Source: Rufibacter psychrotolerans (GTDB lineage: Bacteria; Bacteroidota; Bacteroidia; Cytophagales; Hymenobacteraceae). Taken from it: a stretch of 64,000 bases of DNA. The notes beneath the pieces are model-generated. The model was not told where the DNA came from. It was given only the letters and a program-made list of their open reading frames with translations, and searched no databases. This document shows, piece after piece, positions 8,019 through 16,394 of this stretch (the first letter of the stretch is position 1; every line of letters starts with the position of its first letter). Location of the stretch: positions 124,001-188,000 of the forward strand of contig NZ_JAFFJV010000009.1 in NCBI RefSeq assembly GCF_016924645.1, read 5' to 3'. Position numbers and translations under genes: made by a program.

Positions 8019-8978
8019 ATGATAAATAGGAAAGGATTGTTTCTGTTGGCTAACCTGGTGCTGGCCAGTAGTTTATCGTTCAGCCAGACCAGGTTTAAAG
8101 CGCTTACCTTGCTGAAGCATGAGGAGGACCTGAAGTTCCAAGATGTGGCGTTCTCGCCGGAAGGCAACCAGCTGGTTTCCGTGGGCAACCAGGGCATGCT
8201 CTACCTCTGGGACGTGGGGCAGTCGTACCCCGTAGATTTCAAGCAGGTGCACAAGGGCCCCGCCTTGGCCTGCACCTACTCCACCGACGGCCGCTACGTG
8301 GTGACCGGGGGCGAGGACAAGACCATCCGGATTTTCCAGACCATTGGCCTGGCCGAGGTGAAAAGCATTGGCGGGTTGCCCGCGCCGGTAAAGGAACTGG
8401 CCCTGGCCGGCAACCGCATGGTGGCCCTCCTGCAGAACAACGAGATCAGGCTCTACAACACCGATACCTGGGAGCAGGTGGGCAAGCCCCGGGTGGCCGC
8501 CCATGATTCCCGCATTGTGTTCAGCAGCACCGGCGACCGGTTCTACGCCTGGTTCTCCAGCCGGGTGTACATCATCTCGGCCAAAGACGGGGAACTGATT
8601 CAGATGTTCAACACCAACTACGGCACCCCCCAGGACCTGGCCGTGTCGCCAGACAACGCCTACCTGGCGGTGGGCTTTGACAAGACCGCTGAGATTGTGC
8701 GCATCTACAGCACCAAAAATCTGAAGCTGGTGAAAGCGGTGAAGAAAAACGGCTCCGCCGACCAGGCCACCGGGCTCACGTTCTTCAACACCAGCAACAA
8801 GCTGCTGTATTACTCGCGGGCGGCAAACTCCAACAAGATCTTTGACCTGGAGAAAGGCACCAACACGGCCGTGCTTAAGTCGGGGCCGGGGGCCAGGGCC
8901 TCTATCTCCAAAGATGATTCAAAGGTGGCCCTCACCGCCAAAACCAACAACGCCATTCAGGTGCTCACTGTGCACTAA
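8019..8978 (+). CDS. Secreted WD40-like beta-propeller protein
   Basis: 319 residues with a signal peptide (MINRKGLFLLANLVLASSLSFSQ) followed by WD40-type blades. Clear strands include LVSVGNQGMLYLWDV, VVTGGEDKTIRIF and LAVGFDKTAEIVRIY. About six to seven blades fit the length, making a periplasmic or surface scaffold with no catalytic residues. The 100 bp before the start are unusually AT-rich and include TTTG at 7905 and a weak TAATATGG at 7926 with a 17-bp spacer, a possible promoter. A 36-bp palindrome begins 5 bp after the stop codon and runs into a strong terminator. Confidence 0.8.
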   Translation: MINRKGLFLLANLVLASSLSFSQTRFKALTLLKHEEDLKFQDVAFSPEGNQLVSVGNQGMLYLWDVGQSYPVDFKQVHKGPALACTYSTDGRYVVTGGEDKTIRIFQTIGLAEVKSIGGLPAPVKELALAGNRMVALLQNNEIRLYNTDTWEQVGKPRVAAHDSRIVFSSTGDRFYAWFSSRVYIISAKDGELIQMFNTNYGTPQDLAVSPDNAYLAVGFDKTAEIVRIYSTKNLKLVKAVKKNGSADQATGLTFFNTSNKLLYYSRAANSNKIFDLEKGTNTAVLKSGPGARASISKDDSKVALTAKTNNAIQVLTVH

Positions 8979-8982
8979 GTGG

Positions 8983-9018
8983 GTTTTAGAGCAGCTTTAG
9001 GGAAAATAGCCCCTAAAC
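8983..9018. repeat. 36-bp interspersed palindrome, copy 6
   Basis: GTTTTAGAGC...GCCCCTAAAC, 4 bp after the WD40-like stop codon and running directly into a terminator. Confidence 0.75.
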
Positions 9019-9057
9019 AGCAAGGCCAACTCCTACCAGGAGTTGGCCTTGCTGTTT
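9015..9057. terminator. Strong bidirectional hairpin terminator
   Basis: A perfect 20-bp stem (arms beginning AAACAGCAAGGCC) with a 3-base loop lies between the WD40-like gene and the convergent alcohol dehydrogenase. Terminal A and T bases supply short U-tracts in both directions. Its first bases overlap the last bases of the 36-bp palindrome at 8983-9018. Confidence 0.85.
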
Positions 9058-9075
9058 GTATGAAGTGCCCAAAAG

Positions 9076-10134
9076 TTAGACGCTGGTGTTCTCCAGGCTG
9101 CTCATGTCAATCACAAACCGGTATTTCACGTCGCCGGCCAGCATGCGGTCATAGGCGGTGTTGATCTGGTTGATGTTGATCACCTCAATGTCTGAGAGGA
9201 TGTTGTGCTGGGCGCAGTAGTCCAGCATTTCCTGGGTCTCGGCAATGCCGCCGATGAGGGAGCCGGCAATGCGGCGGCGCCCGAAGATAAGGGTACCGGC
9301 GTGCAGCTCGGGGGCCTCGGGCGGAACGCCCAGCAGGATCATGGTGCCGTCGCGCTTGAGCAGGCCGGCGTACATATCCAGGCTCACCTTCGCCGACACG
9401 GTGTTGATGATAAAGTCAAAGTACCCGCGCACCTGCTTCAGGGCCGCCTGGTCTTTGGTCACCACAAACTTGTGGGCGCCCAAGGCCTGCGCATCGGCCT
9501 CTTTGTTGGGCGAGGTGCTAAGTACGGTAACCTCGGCACCCATGGAGGCCGCCAGTTTCACGGCCATGTGGCCCAGACCGCCCAGGCCCACCACGCCTAC
9601 CTTGTGGCCCTGGCCCACGTTCCAGTGCCGCAGGGGCGAGAAGGTGGTAATGCCGGCGCACAGCAGCGGGGCCACGCGGGCCAGGTCCTGGTTTTCCTGG
9701 ATGCGCAGCACATATTCCTCGGCCACCACAATCTGGTTGGAGTAACCGCCGTAGGTGGGCGTGTCCAGGCCGGCTTCGGGGCTGTTGTAGGTGCCCACAA
9801 AGCCTTTCTCGCAGTACTGCTCCAGGCCTTCCTGGCAGCTGGAGCAGGTGCGGCAAGAGTCTACCATGCAGCCCACACCGGCCATCTGGCCCACCTGGAA
9901 GTTCTTCACGTGGTCGCCCACGCGCACAATGCGGCCCACAATCTCGTGGCCGGGCACCACTGGGTACATGGCGCCGCCCCATTCGCCTTTGGCGGTGTGC
10001 AGGTCTGAGTGGCAAACCCCGCAGAAGAGGATTTCAATCAACACGTCGTGCGGACCCACGTCGCGGCGCTGAAAGTTGAAGGGGGCCAGTGGTGAGTTAG
10101 GGTCAAACGCGGCGTAGCCTTTGGTTTCTATCAT
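9076..10134 (-). CDS. NAD(P)-dependent zinc alcohol dehydrogenase (YahK/CAD-like)
   Basis: 352 residues of the cinnamyl-alcohol-dehydrogenase-like branch of medium-chain dehydrogenases. Catalytic zinc ligands are C41 (GVCHSD), H63-E64 (PGHE) and C159. Structural zinc cysteines are C94, C97, C100 and C108. The Rossmann motif GLGGLG lies at 183-188. The following S-T-S-P-N-K suits NADP(H), as in YahK, which reduces a range of aldehydes. It is a single gene. A 15-bp perfect palindrome overlaps the likely promoter upstream of it, suggesting repressor control, perhaps by aldehyde or thiol stress (inference). Confidence 0.93.
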   Translation of the reverse strand: MIETKGYAAFDPNSPLAPFNFQRRDVGPHDVLIEILFCGVCHSDLHTAKGEWGGAMYPVVPGHEIVGRIVRVGDHVKNFQVGQMAGVGCMVDSCRTCSSCQEGLEQYCEKGFVGTYNSPEAGLDTPTYGGYSNQIVVAEEYVLRIQENQDLARVAPLLCAGITTFSPLRHWNVGQGHKVGVVGLGGLGHMAVKLAASMGAEVTVLSTSPNKEADAQALGAHKFVVTKDQAALKQVRGYFDFIINTVSAKVSLDMYAGLLKRDGTMILLGVPPEAPELHAGTLIFGRRRIAGSLIGGIAETQEMLDYCAQHNILSDIEVININQINTAYDRMLAGDVKYRFVIDMSSLENTSV

Positions 10135-10160
10135 AGTTTTATGGTTAGTAGTTCAGAAAA

Positions 10161-10181
10161 TAGGGTAGTACCCTAAAGATA
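10161..10181 (-). promoter_or_regulatory. Palindromic operator overlapping the alcohol dehydrogenase promoter
   Basis: Positions 10161-10175 are a perfect 15-bp palindrome (TAGGGTA-G-TACCCTA). On the minus strand its distal end overlaps TATCTTTA (10174-10181), seven of eight matches to the Bacteroidota -7 element TAnnTTTG. The dehydrogenase start codon is 27 bp downstream. The -33 region is weak. This geometry fits a dimeric repressor blocking the polymerase. Confidence 0.45.
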
Positions 10182-10294
10182 CGGGAAGAACGCCGGTAAG
10201 ATATGCCCCCGTTCTGGGGCAATGCACCACCAAAGGCGAATGCCCTGGGCCTCAGTGGCTGTGGTGTAGAAAACCAGGCGCCCATTTGCGTTCC

Positions 10295-10330
10295 GATTCG
10301 GGCTTATTTTAGTGGAAACGGGCCTAAAAC
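10295..10330. repeat. 36-bp interspersed palindrome, copy 7 (contains a stop codon)
   Basis: Ends GGGCCTAAAAC. On the minus strand its GTTTTAG supplies the last codons and stop (TTT TAG) of the PLP enzyme gene. Confidence 0.7.
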
Positions 10331-11259
10331 GGCAGCTGGCCCAGATCCACGTTGCCCCCTGATAGGATGACGCCCACCTTCTGCCCCGCATAGGCTTCTT
10401 TTTCCCGGAGCAGGGCGGCCAGGGCCACGGCGCTGGAAGGTTCCACCACCAGTTTCATGCGTTCCCAGACCAGGCGCATGGCGCCGATGATCTCGGTTTC
10501 CTCCACCCGGATGATCTTTGCCACGTGCTCCCGGATGATGGGGAAGTTAAGGTCGCCCAGCTGGGTCCGGAGACCATCGGCCACGGTGTTGGTGCTCAGG
10601 TTTGACTCAATGACCCCGCTTTGCAGCGAGCGATACGCATCATCGGCGGCGAAGGGCTCGCCCCCAATCACTTTACAACCTTGCCCAAAGAAGTGGGCGG
10701 CCAGCGCGGTGCCGGCAATCAGCCCACCGCCGCCCACGGGCGAAAAGAGGTAGGCCAGGTCGGGGTGGTCTTCCAGCAGTTCCAGGGCGGCGGTGCCCTG
10801 CCCCAGGATCACCGCGCGGTCGTTGGACGGGTGAATGAAGTAGGCGCCTTTTTCCTGCTCCACCTGGGCGGCAACCTCTTCCCGCGCAATGGGGGTGGAG
10901 GCACACTCAATGATCTCGCCGCCGTACCCACGCACGGCGTCTTTCTTCACCTGCGGGGCGTTCTGGGGCATGACAATGTAGGCCTTCACGCCCACGCTCT
11001 GCGCCGCCAGAGCCAGGGCCTGCGCGAAGTTGCCGGACGAGTGCGTCACCACCCCTTTGGCTTTCTGGGCATCGGAGAGCTGCAGCACGGCATTCACGGC
11101 CCCGCGCATCTTGAAAGCGCCCATCCGCTGGAAGTTCTCGCACTTGAAGAACACCTGGGCACCCGTGATCTGGTTCAAGAGGCGGGAGGTGAGCACCGGC
11201 GTGCGGTGAATGTACGGCGCAATGCGGGTGTGGGTGGCGGTAAGGTCTTCTCTAGTCAT
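10324..11259 (-). CDS. PLP-dependent threonine/serine dehydratase or serine racemase
   Basis: 311 residues of fold-type II PLP enzymes. The Schiff-base lysine is K50 in F-K-M-R-G-A. The substrate loop is S-S-G-N-F-A-Q (74-80; most family members have His where this has Phe). The phosphate-binding glycine run G-G-G-G is at 174-177, and the C-terminal S-G-G-N block is present. There is no C-terminal ACT domain, so it is the short catabolic or racemase-type form rather than feedback-inhibited biosynthetic IlvA. Threonine dehydratase, serine dehydratase and serine racemase cannot be told apart by eye. The stop codon lies inside a 36-bp palindrome. Confidence 0.88.
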   Translation of the reverse strand: MTREDLTATHTRIAPYIHRTPVLTSRLLNQITGAQVFFKCENFQRMGAFKMRGAVNAVLQLSDAQKAKGVVTHSSGNFAQALALAAQSVGVKAYIVMPQNAPQVKKDAVRGYGGEIIECASTPIAREEVAAQVEQEKGAYFIHPSNDRAVILGQGTAALELLEDHPDLAYLFSPVGGGGLIAGTALAAHFFGQGCKVIGGEPFAADDAYRSLQSGVIESNLSTNTVADGLRTQLGDLNFPIIREHVAKIIRVEETEIIGAMRLVWERMKLVVEPSSAVALAALLREKEAYAGQKVGVILSGGNVDLGQLPF

Positions 11260-11344
11260 AGTCTGGTACGAAGGAATGGGAGCCAGCGCTCCCGGGTAGT
11301 CTTCCGCAAAGGAAGCAAATACTTGTGAAAAGCGCGTGGGCCAT

Positions 11345-11386
11345 GGCCCGTCACCTTCCGTCCGGGGCGATGGAAGGTGACGGGCC
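11345..11386. terminator. Long GC-rich hairpin, probable terminator
   Basis: A perfect 15-bp stem (GGCCCGTCACCTTCC and its complement) with a 12-base loop lies about 75 bp beyond the metallophosphoesterase stop codon. No U-tract follows at once, so termination efficiency is uncertain. Its right arm runs into a 36-bp palindrome. Confidence 0.55.
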
Positions 11387-11412
11387 TATTTTCTGGAAAA
11401 CACCCCCGAAAC
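11377..11412. repeat. 36-bp interspersed palindrome, copy 8
   Basis: Core GGCCTATTTTCTGGAAAAC, right end CCGAAAC. The left arm is shared with the hairpin at 11345-11386. Confidence 0.6.
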
Positions 11413-11462
11413 CCTCAGTCCAGACTTGGACCCCAGCGCGAGACAGCTAACGGCCCGCCCCC

Positions 11463-12323
11463 TCAGACGTGGTACCGGAACAAGGTGATCTCGGCCCGGG
11501 CGAAGAACCGGAAGGGGATTCTGGACGTGCCGAAACCCCGCGACAGGTACAGGAACGGTGCCTGCGTGTTGTACCAGCCCTGCACGTATGAGCCGGATTT
11601 CTTGGGCAGCACCGGTACGTAGCCCGGCAGCCTGATCTGACCACCATGGTTGTGCCCGGCAAAGATGTATTGGATGTTCAGCCGCTCGGCGGGGGCTCTG
11701 CGCTGGTTGATCTTCGTTAGGGCAGCCTTGGTTTCTTCCTGCTGCAGCGGGCTGTGGAGCAGGAGCAGGTGGTGAGGTTCGTGGCCCACGTTCTGTACCG
11801 CTTTCTCCAGGTTGCCTTCGCTTTCCACAAAGTCATCCAGGCCCGTGACCATGACCCTTACGCCCCGCAGGGTAAAGGCTTGGGATTGGTTGACCAGGAA
11901 GTGGCCGTTGTGTCGTTCAAACGTTGCCTTCAGCTCCGCCACCGGGTCGGCGGCCAGGTAATCGTGGTTGCCGGGAATGGCCACTTTCCTGATCTGGGGG
12001 GCGATCAACCCCAGAAACTGCTCCACCGCCGCCACGTGCCCGCTGGAATCCAGGGTATCGCCGCTGAAAAGGAGCAGGTCGGGTTGCAGTTGGTTGATCT
12101 TGGCGGCCAGTTTGCGGTGCTGCGGGTGCAGGCGCTTTTGCAGGTGCAGGTCGGTGAGGTGCAGCAGTTGCAGGGTTTTGCCGCCGGTGGGCTTGCCCAG
12201 GTCAAAGGTCTTTACGGCGAAGAAGTATTTCTCCAGGAAAAACGAGTCAAGCAGAACGCCCAGGGCTCCCGCCGCCGCCAGGCCCAGGCCCCATTGCAGG
12301 CGTTTGTCTTTGATTGAAAACAT
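11463..12323 (-). CDS. Membrane-anchored metallophosphoesterase (YkuE/YaeI-like)
   Basis: 286 residues from the ATG at 12323. The frame is open upstream but carries no plausible leader. An N-terminal hydrophobic stretch at residues 9-26 acts as an anchor. The calcineurin-like metal motifs follow in order: D58-x-H60 (LTDLHL), G-D89 (FSGDT), G-N119-H120-D (GNHD), a His in LLLLHSP, and G-H-N-H-G-G. This fits the YkuE/YaeI group, which in other bacteria hydrolyses UDP-2,3-diacylglucosamine or other phosphodiesters at the membrane. The actual substrate here is unknown. Confidence 0.85.
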   Translation of the reverse strand: MFSIKDKRLQWGLGLAAAGALGVLLDSFFLEKYFFAVKTFDLGKPTGGKTLQLLHLTDLHLQKRLHPQHRKLAAKINQLQPDLLLFSGDTLDSSGHVAAVEQFLGLIAPQIRKVAIPGNHDYLAADPVAELKATFERHNGHFLVNQSQAFTLRGVRVMVTGLDDFVESEGNLEKAVQNVGHEPHHLLLLHSPLQQEETKAALTKINQRRAPAERLNIQYIFAGHNHGGQIRLPGYVPVLPKKSGSYVQGWYNTQAPFLYLSRGFGTSRIPFRFFARAEITLFRYHV

Positions 12324-12455
12324 AAGGTAGGGTGGTACACTGGTTCTGCTAAAGAGAACGGAAACCCCGGCGCGGGGTTGAAGCTGCGCCAGAAAGGATA
12401 CACTGATACCACCTGCGGTGAACCTGTTTCCTGGCTGTTTTTCTGAAATTTGCCA

Positions 12456-12486
12456 CAAAAAAAGCCGCCTCAGGGGAGGCGGCTTT
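12456..12486 (-). terminator. Rho-independent terminator of the catalase gene
   Basis: An 11-bp GC-rich stem (AAAGCCGCCTC) with a 4-base loop, read on the minus strand and followed by a run of U residues. It lies about 25 bp past the catalase stop codon. Confidence 0.85.
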
Positions 12487-12511
12487 CCGGTAGATTTTAA
12501 GAAAAAACTGC

Positions 12512-14122
12512 TTAATAAGGATCTGCGGAGTGCGACTTAGCTTTGGCGTCTTCCACGCCCTCTTTGGGCGAAGTGGCACCAATAGGGCCTTTGTCCTCCA
12601 TGGACTTGCTGGTTTTAGCCAGGCCTTCCCTTACCCGGCGGCCGTAGTCTTCGTCGGCTAAGGTGAAGTGCTCAATCATCTTGTCCTGGATGCGCTTGTC
12701 ACAGGTGGCCAGGGTGTTCACCAGGTTGTTGATGAGGTCATCGCGCTCCCAGTCCTCAAAGTTGCGGTAGGTTTCGCCGGCCTGCTTGAAGTCATTGGTG
12801 CGGTCAATTTTCTGGCGTACCAGGTTGGCCTCATAGCGGGGCGTGTACTCCTTGCCGGCTTTAGGTGCTTCCTGCAAGCCGCCCAGGAACGAAGGCTCGT
12901 AGTTCACGTGCGGGTTCTGCCCTTCGGCAAAATCGGTTTTGAACGACATCTGGCCGCCGCGTTGGTTGGTGGCCACGTGCGTTCTGGGCGCGTTTATGGG
13001 CAGTTGCAGGTAGTTGGCGCCCACACGGTAGCGCTGGGTGTCTGAGTACGAGAAGGTGCGGCCCTGCAGCATTTTGTCGTCTGAGAAGTCAAGGCCGTCT
13101 ACCAGCACCCCGGTGCCAAACGCTGAGAGTTCCACCTCGTTGAAGTAGTCCACGGGGTTGCGGTTGAGGGTCATCTTGCCCACGGGCAGGAACGGGAACT
13201 GGTCTTTGGGCCACAGTTTGGTGTCATCCAGCGGGTCAAAGTCCAGCTCGGGGTGCTCGTCATCGCTCATGATCTGCACGCACAGCTCCCACTCAGGGAA
13301 GTTGCCCTCCTTGATGGCCTCAAACAGGTCCTGGGTGGCGTGGTTGAAGTTCTTGGCCTGAATGGCCTCGGCCTCGGCCTGGGTCAGGTTCCGGATGCCC
13401 TGTTTGAGGGGCTCCCAGTGGTATTTCACCAGCACGGCCTCGCCGTCGGCGTTCACCCACTTGTACGTGTTCACGCCCGAACCCTGCATCTGGCGGTAGT
13501 TGGCCGGAATGCCCCACGGCGAGAACAGGAACGTGGCCATGTGGGTAGATTCTGGGGTGTTGGCGATAAAGTCAAAGATGCGCTCACCGCTCTGGATGTT
13601 GGTCACCGGGTCTGGCTTCTGCGAGTGGATCAGGTCGGGGAACTTCATGGCGTCCCGGATGAAGAAGATCTTGAGGTTGTTGCCCACCAGGTCCCAGTTG
13701 CCGTCCTCGGTGTAGAATTTTACCGCAAAACCGCGCGGGTCACGCAGGGTCTCGGGCGAGTGGCCGCCGTGCCCCACGGTGGAGAAGCGCACAAACACCG
13801 GCGTCTGCTTGCCTTTCTCCTGGAACAGCTTGGCCCGGGTGTACTTGGCAATGGGTTCATCCCCAACTTTTCCGTAGGCCTCAAACACGCCGTGCGCGCC
13901 GGCCCCGCGGGCGTGCACCACGCGCTCCGGCACCCGCTCGCGGTCGAAATGGGAGATTTTCTCAATGAAGTGGTAGTTCTCCATGGTGGCCGGACCCCGG
14001 TTGCCTACGGTTCTGATGTTCTGGTTGTCGGTTACCGGGTGTCCCTGGCGGGTGGTAAGGGTGTTGCCTCCTTTGCCGTTCTGGGATTGGCCGTTGGTGG
14101 GTTGGTTTTTGTCGTTCACCAT
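12512..14122 (-). CDS. katA: Monofunctional heme catalase
   Basis: 536 residues, including a hydrophilic N-terminal extension of about 30 residues rich in Asn, Gln and Gly. The catalytic His is H70 ([11 protein letters not shown]), the distal Asn is in DLVGNN (147-149), and the heme-ligand tyrosine is Y359 in [12 protein letters not shown]. The G-R-T-F motif and the conserved F-x-R-F-S-T-V block are intact. It breaks down hydrogen peroxide in the cytoplasm. It is a single-gene unit with its own terminator. A 12-bp perfect palindrome lies 41 bp upstream of the start, perhaps an operator. The symbol follows common usage for this type. Confidence 0.95.
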   Translation of the reverse strand: MVNDKNQPTNGQSQNGKGGNTLTTRQGHPVTDNQNIRTVGNRGPATMENYHFIEKISHFDRERVPERVVHARGAGAHGVFEAYGKVGDEPIAKYTRAKLFQEKGKQTPVFVRFSTVGHGGHSPETLRDPRGFAVKFYTEDGNWDLVGNNLKIFFIRDAMKFPDLIHSQKPDPVTNIQSGERIFDFIANTPESTHMATFLFSPWGIPANYRQMQGSGVNTYKWVNADGEAVLVKYHWEPLKQGIRNLTQAEAEAIQAKNFNHATQDLFEAIKEGNFPEWELCVQIMSDDEHPELDFDPLDDTKLWPKDQFPFLPVGKMTLNRNPVDYFNEVELSAFGTGVLVDGLDFSDDKMLQGRTFSYSDTQRYRVGANYLQLPINAPRTHVATNQRGGQMSFKTDFAEGQNPHVNYEPSFLGGLQEAPKAGKEYTPRYEANLVRQKIDRTNDFKQAGETYRNFEDWERDDLINNLVNTLATCDKRIQDKMIEHFTLADEDYGRRVREGLAKTSKSMEDKGPIGATSPKEGVEDAKAKSHSADPY

Positions 14123-14162
14123 ACAAAGTTTGTTTGTGGTTGAGGATGAATGAAAGTAATGT

Positions 14163-14174
14163 AGTACGCGTACT
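14163..14174. promoter_or_regulatory. 12-bp palindrome upstream of catalase
   Basis: AGTACGCGTACT is a perfect palindrome whose near edge is 41 bp upstream of the catalase start codon. That is the right distance for an operator of a peroxide regulator, but no regulator gene is adjacent. Confidence 0.3.
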
Positions 14175-14482
14175 GCAGCCGTTGCCGGCGTTGGATTCCT
14201 GGTGGTAGCGGTAGGGCCGGCCCAGCGGAAAAAAAAGTAATTCCGGGGCCACTGGCCTATCTCCTATATATACTCAAAGGTGCCGGCTTTGTTACTGTCT
14301 TTCAAATTGATAATGCTTATGGCGTGATAGAGCGCGTCTATAAACCAGCAGGAGAGGTGGCGCACCCCGTTGCGAAACAGGCTCTGCCCGGCAGGCCTTA
14401 GGCTGGTTGCAATGCAAGCAGATTTCCTACCTTTACCCCAGAACTTTTGCCGCACCTGCGTATACGGCAGGGAGCACCACCT

Positions 14483-14518
14483 GTTTTGGGCCGGTTTCCA
14501 GAAAACGGGCCCAAAGAC
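14483..14518. repeat. 36-bp interspersed palindrome, copy 9
   Basis: GTTTTGGGCCGG...GGGCCCAAAGAC, in the divergent region before the aldehyde dehydrogenase gene. Confidence 0.75.
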
Positions 14519-14576
14519 AGGAGCCAGGAGTTTGGCTCACCAGAACCGTGGGCCCCACCTCAACCCCCAGAAAACC

Positions 14577-16031
14577 ATGAACCAGACCAGCCTCCTCAGA
14601 CACCAAGCCTTTGTGAACGGCGCGTGGGTAGACGCTACCGGCGGAAAAACCTTTGAGGTCACCAACCCGGCCACCGGCCAGGTCATTGGCACCGTGCCCG
14701 ACATGAGCCGCGAAGACGTGCGCCAGGCCATTGACGCCGCCCACGCCGCCTGGCCCGCCTACCGCGACCTGACCGCCAAAGAACGCGCGGCCCTGCTCAG
14801 GAAATGGTTTGACCTGCTCCTGGCCCACAAAGAAGACCTGGCCTACCTCATGACCATTGAATCGGGGAAGGTTATGGCTGAAAGCCTGGGCGAGGTGAAT
14901 TACGGCGCTTCCTTTATAGAGTGGTTCAGTGAGGAAGCCAAACGCACCTATGGCGACGTGATTCCGGCGCACACCAAAGACCGGCGCCTGGTGGTGATCA
15001 AGCAATCGGTGGGCGTGGTGGCGGCCATCACGCCCTGGAACTTCCCCCTGGCCATGATCACCCGCAAAGTGGGCCCGGCCCTGGCGGCGGGCAGCCCGGT
15101 GGTGGTGAAAGTGCCCTCTGAGACTCCGCTCACCGGCTTGGCCATTGCGTATTTGGCGGAGCAGGCGGGTTTCCCGAAGGGCGTGTACAACACCGTGACC
15201 TCGGCCAACAGCAGCGAGGTGGGCAAGGAACTCTGCGAGAACCCCCACGTTCGTAAACTCTCCTTCACGGGCTCTACCCCGGTGGGCAAACTGCTCATGG
15301 AGCAATGCGCTTCCACGCTCAAGAAACTGTCGCTGGAGCTGGGCGGCAATGCGCCCTTCCTGGTGTTTGAAGATGCTGATCTGGACGCGGCGGTGCAGGG
15401 CGCGCTGGTGTCTAAGTTCCGGCACAACGGGCAAACCTGCGTGTGCGTGAACCGCATTTTGGTGCAGGACAGCGTTTATGAGGCGTTTCTGGAGAAATTC
15501 ACCCAAGCCGTGCGGGGGCTCAAGACCGGTAATGTGCTGGAGAAAGACGTGCAGGTGGGGCCGCTCATTCACCAGAAAGCCCTGGGCAAGGTACAGGAGC
15601 ACATCAAAGACGCCGTGGAGAAAGGGGCCCGGGTAACCACCGGCGGAGCCCCCCAGGAAGGCCTGTTCTTTCAGCCCACTGTGCTGGCCGGTGCCACGCC
15701 CCAGATGCTTATTGCGCGGGAAGAGGTCTTCGGGCCGGTGGCTCCTGTTTTCAGGTTCTCCACCGAGGAGGAAGCCATCCGGATGGCTAATGACACCGAG
15801 TATGGCCTGGCGGCCTATTTCTACAGCAAAGACGTGAACCGCTGCTGGCGCGTGGCCGAGGCCCTGGAGTACGGCATGGTGGGCATTAACGAGGGCTTGA
15901 TCTCCACGGAACTGGCCCCGTTTGGCGGCATCAAGGAAAGCGGCTTCGGGCGTGAGGGCTCCAAGTACGGCATGGACTATTTCATGGAGATAAAGTATCT
16001 TTGCTTTGGTGGGGTAGAGGCGAGTAGATAA
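14577..16031 (+). CDS. gabD: Succinate-semialdehyde dehydrogenase
   Basis: 484 residues from the ATG at 14577. The frame extends upstream through a palindromic repeat and is not expected to be translated there. Aldehyde dehydrogenase landmarks are N155 (TPWNF), E254 (LSLELGG) and the nucleophile C288 in G-Q-T-C-V-C. The paired Cys C288/C290 in that motif is characteristic of succinate-semialdehyde dehydrogenases. It oxidises succinate semialdehyde to succinate, feeding the TCA cycle. A GNAT gene follows after 14 bp, probably co-transcribed. No gabT is nearby. Confidence 0.9.
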   Translation: MNQTSLLRHQAFVNGAWVDATGGKTFEVTNPATGQVIGTVPDMSREDVRQAIDAAHAAWPAYRDLTAKERAALLRKWFDLLLAHKEDLAYLMTIESGKVMAESLGEVNYGASFIEWFSEEAKRTYGDVIPAHTKDRRLVVIKQSVGVVAAITPWNFPLAMITRKVGPALAAGSPVVVKVPSETPLTGLAIAYLAEQAGFPKGVYNTVTSANSSEVGKELCENPHVRKLSFTGSTPVGKLLMEQCASTLKKLSLELGGNAPFLVFEDADLDAAVQGALVSKFRHNGQTCVCVNRILVQDSVYEAFLEKFTQAVRGLKTGNVLEKDVQVGPLIHQKALGKVQEHIKDAVEKGARVTTGGAPQEGLFFQPTVLAGATPQMLIAREEVFGPVAPVFRFSTEEEAIRMANDTEYGLAAYFYSKDVNRCWRVAEALEYGMVGINEGLISTELAPFGGIKESGFGREGSKYGMDYFMEIKYLCFGGVEASR

Positions 16032-16045
16032 CCAATTGACTACAA

Positions 16046-16336
16046 ATGAACCCAATCCAATACAAACCCAAGGACAAAGACGCTTTCGCGTTAGAGGAGA
16101 ACGGCCAGCGCATTGCCGAAATGATTGTTGACATCAACCAGGGCATTTTGTCTGTGTACCATACCGGGGTGCTGGAAAGCGCGCAGGGCCGCGGCCTGGG
16201 CACCCGCCTCATTGACGCCATGGTGGCCCACGCCCGTGAGCACCAACTCAAAGTATTCACCTATTGCCCCTTCGTGAAACGGCACTTCCAGCGGCACGCC
16301 TATGAGTACGCCGATGTCTGGCAGAAGGAACTATAG
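16046..16336 (+). CDS. Small GNAT acetyltransferase (YjdJ/NATD1-like)
   Basis: 96 residues, the size of the minimal N-acetyltransferase group (Gcn5-related, YjdJ/NATD1 type). The acetyl-CoA loop is S-A-Q-G-R-G-L-G-T-R (about 49-58). The late motif Y-C-P-F-V-K-R-H-F is typical of this subfamily. The substrate is unknown. It follows the aldehyde dehydrogenase by 14 bp on the same strand. Confidence 0.88.
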   Translation: MNPIQYKPKDKDAFALEENGQRIAEMIVDINQGILSVYHTGVLESAQGRGLGTRLIDAMVAHAREHQLKVFTYCPFVKRHFQRHAYEYADVWQKEL

Positions 16337-16354
16337 CCTTTGCCGTTTGGTGCT

Positions 16355-16390
16355 GTTTTAGGGCTTTTTTCTGTAAAACAAGTCTAAAAT
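16355..16390. repeat. 36-bp interspersed palindrome, copy 10
   Basis: GTTTTAGGGC...AGTCTAAAAT between convergent GNAT and sbcD. The stem is extended by CTATAGCC/GGCTATAG further out. Confidence 0.7.
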
Positions 16391-16394
16391 GGGG

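Larger units (their letters stand above)
14123..14576. other. Divergent intergenic region between catalase and aldehyde dehydrogenase
   Basis: 454 bp with no convincing gene. It holds a 12-bp palindrome near the catalase start and one 36-bp palindrome near the dehydrogenase start. The short open frames across it lack plausible starts or composition. Confidence 0.6.

Noticed and set aside
14433..16055. 540-residue minus-strand frame
   Set aside because: Complete antisense of succinate-semialdehyde dehydrogenase; GC-rich DNA keeps the frame open.
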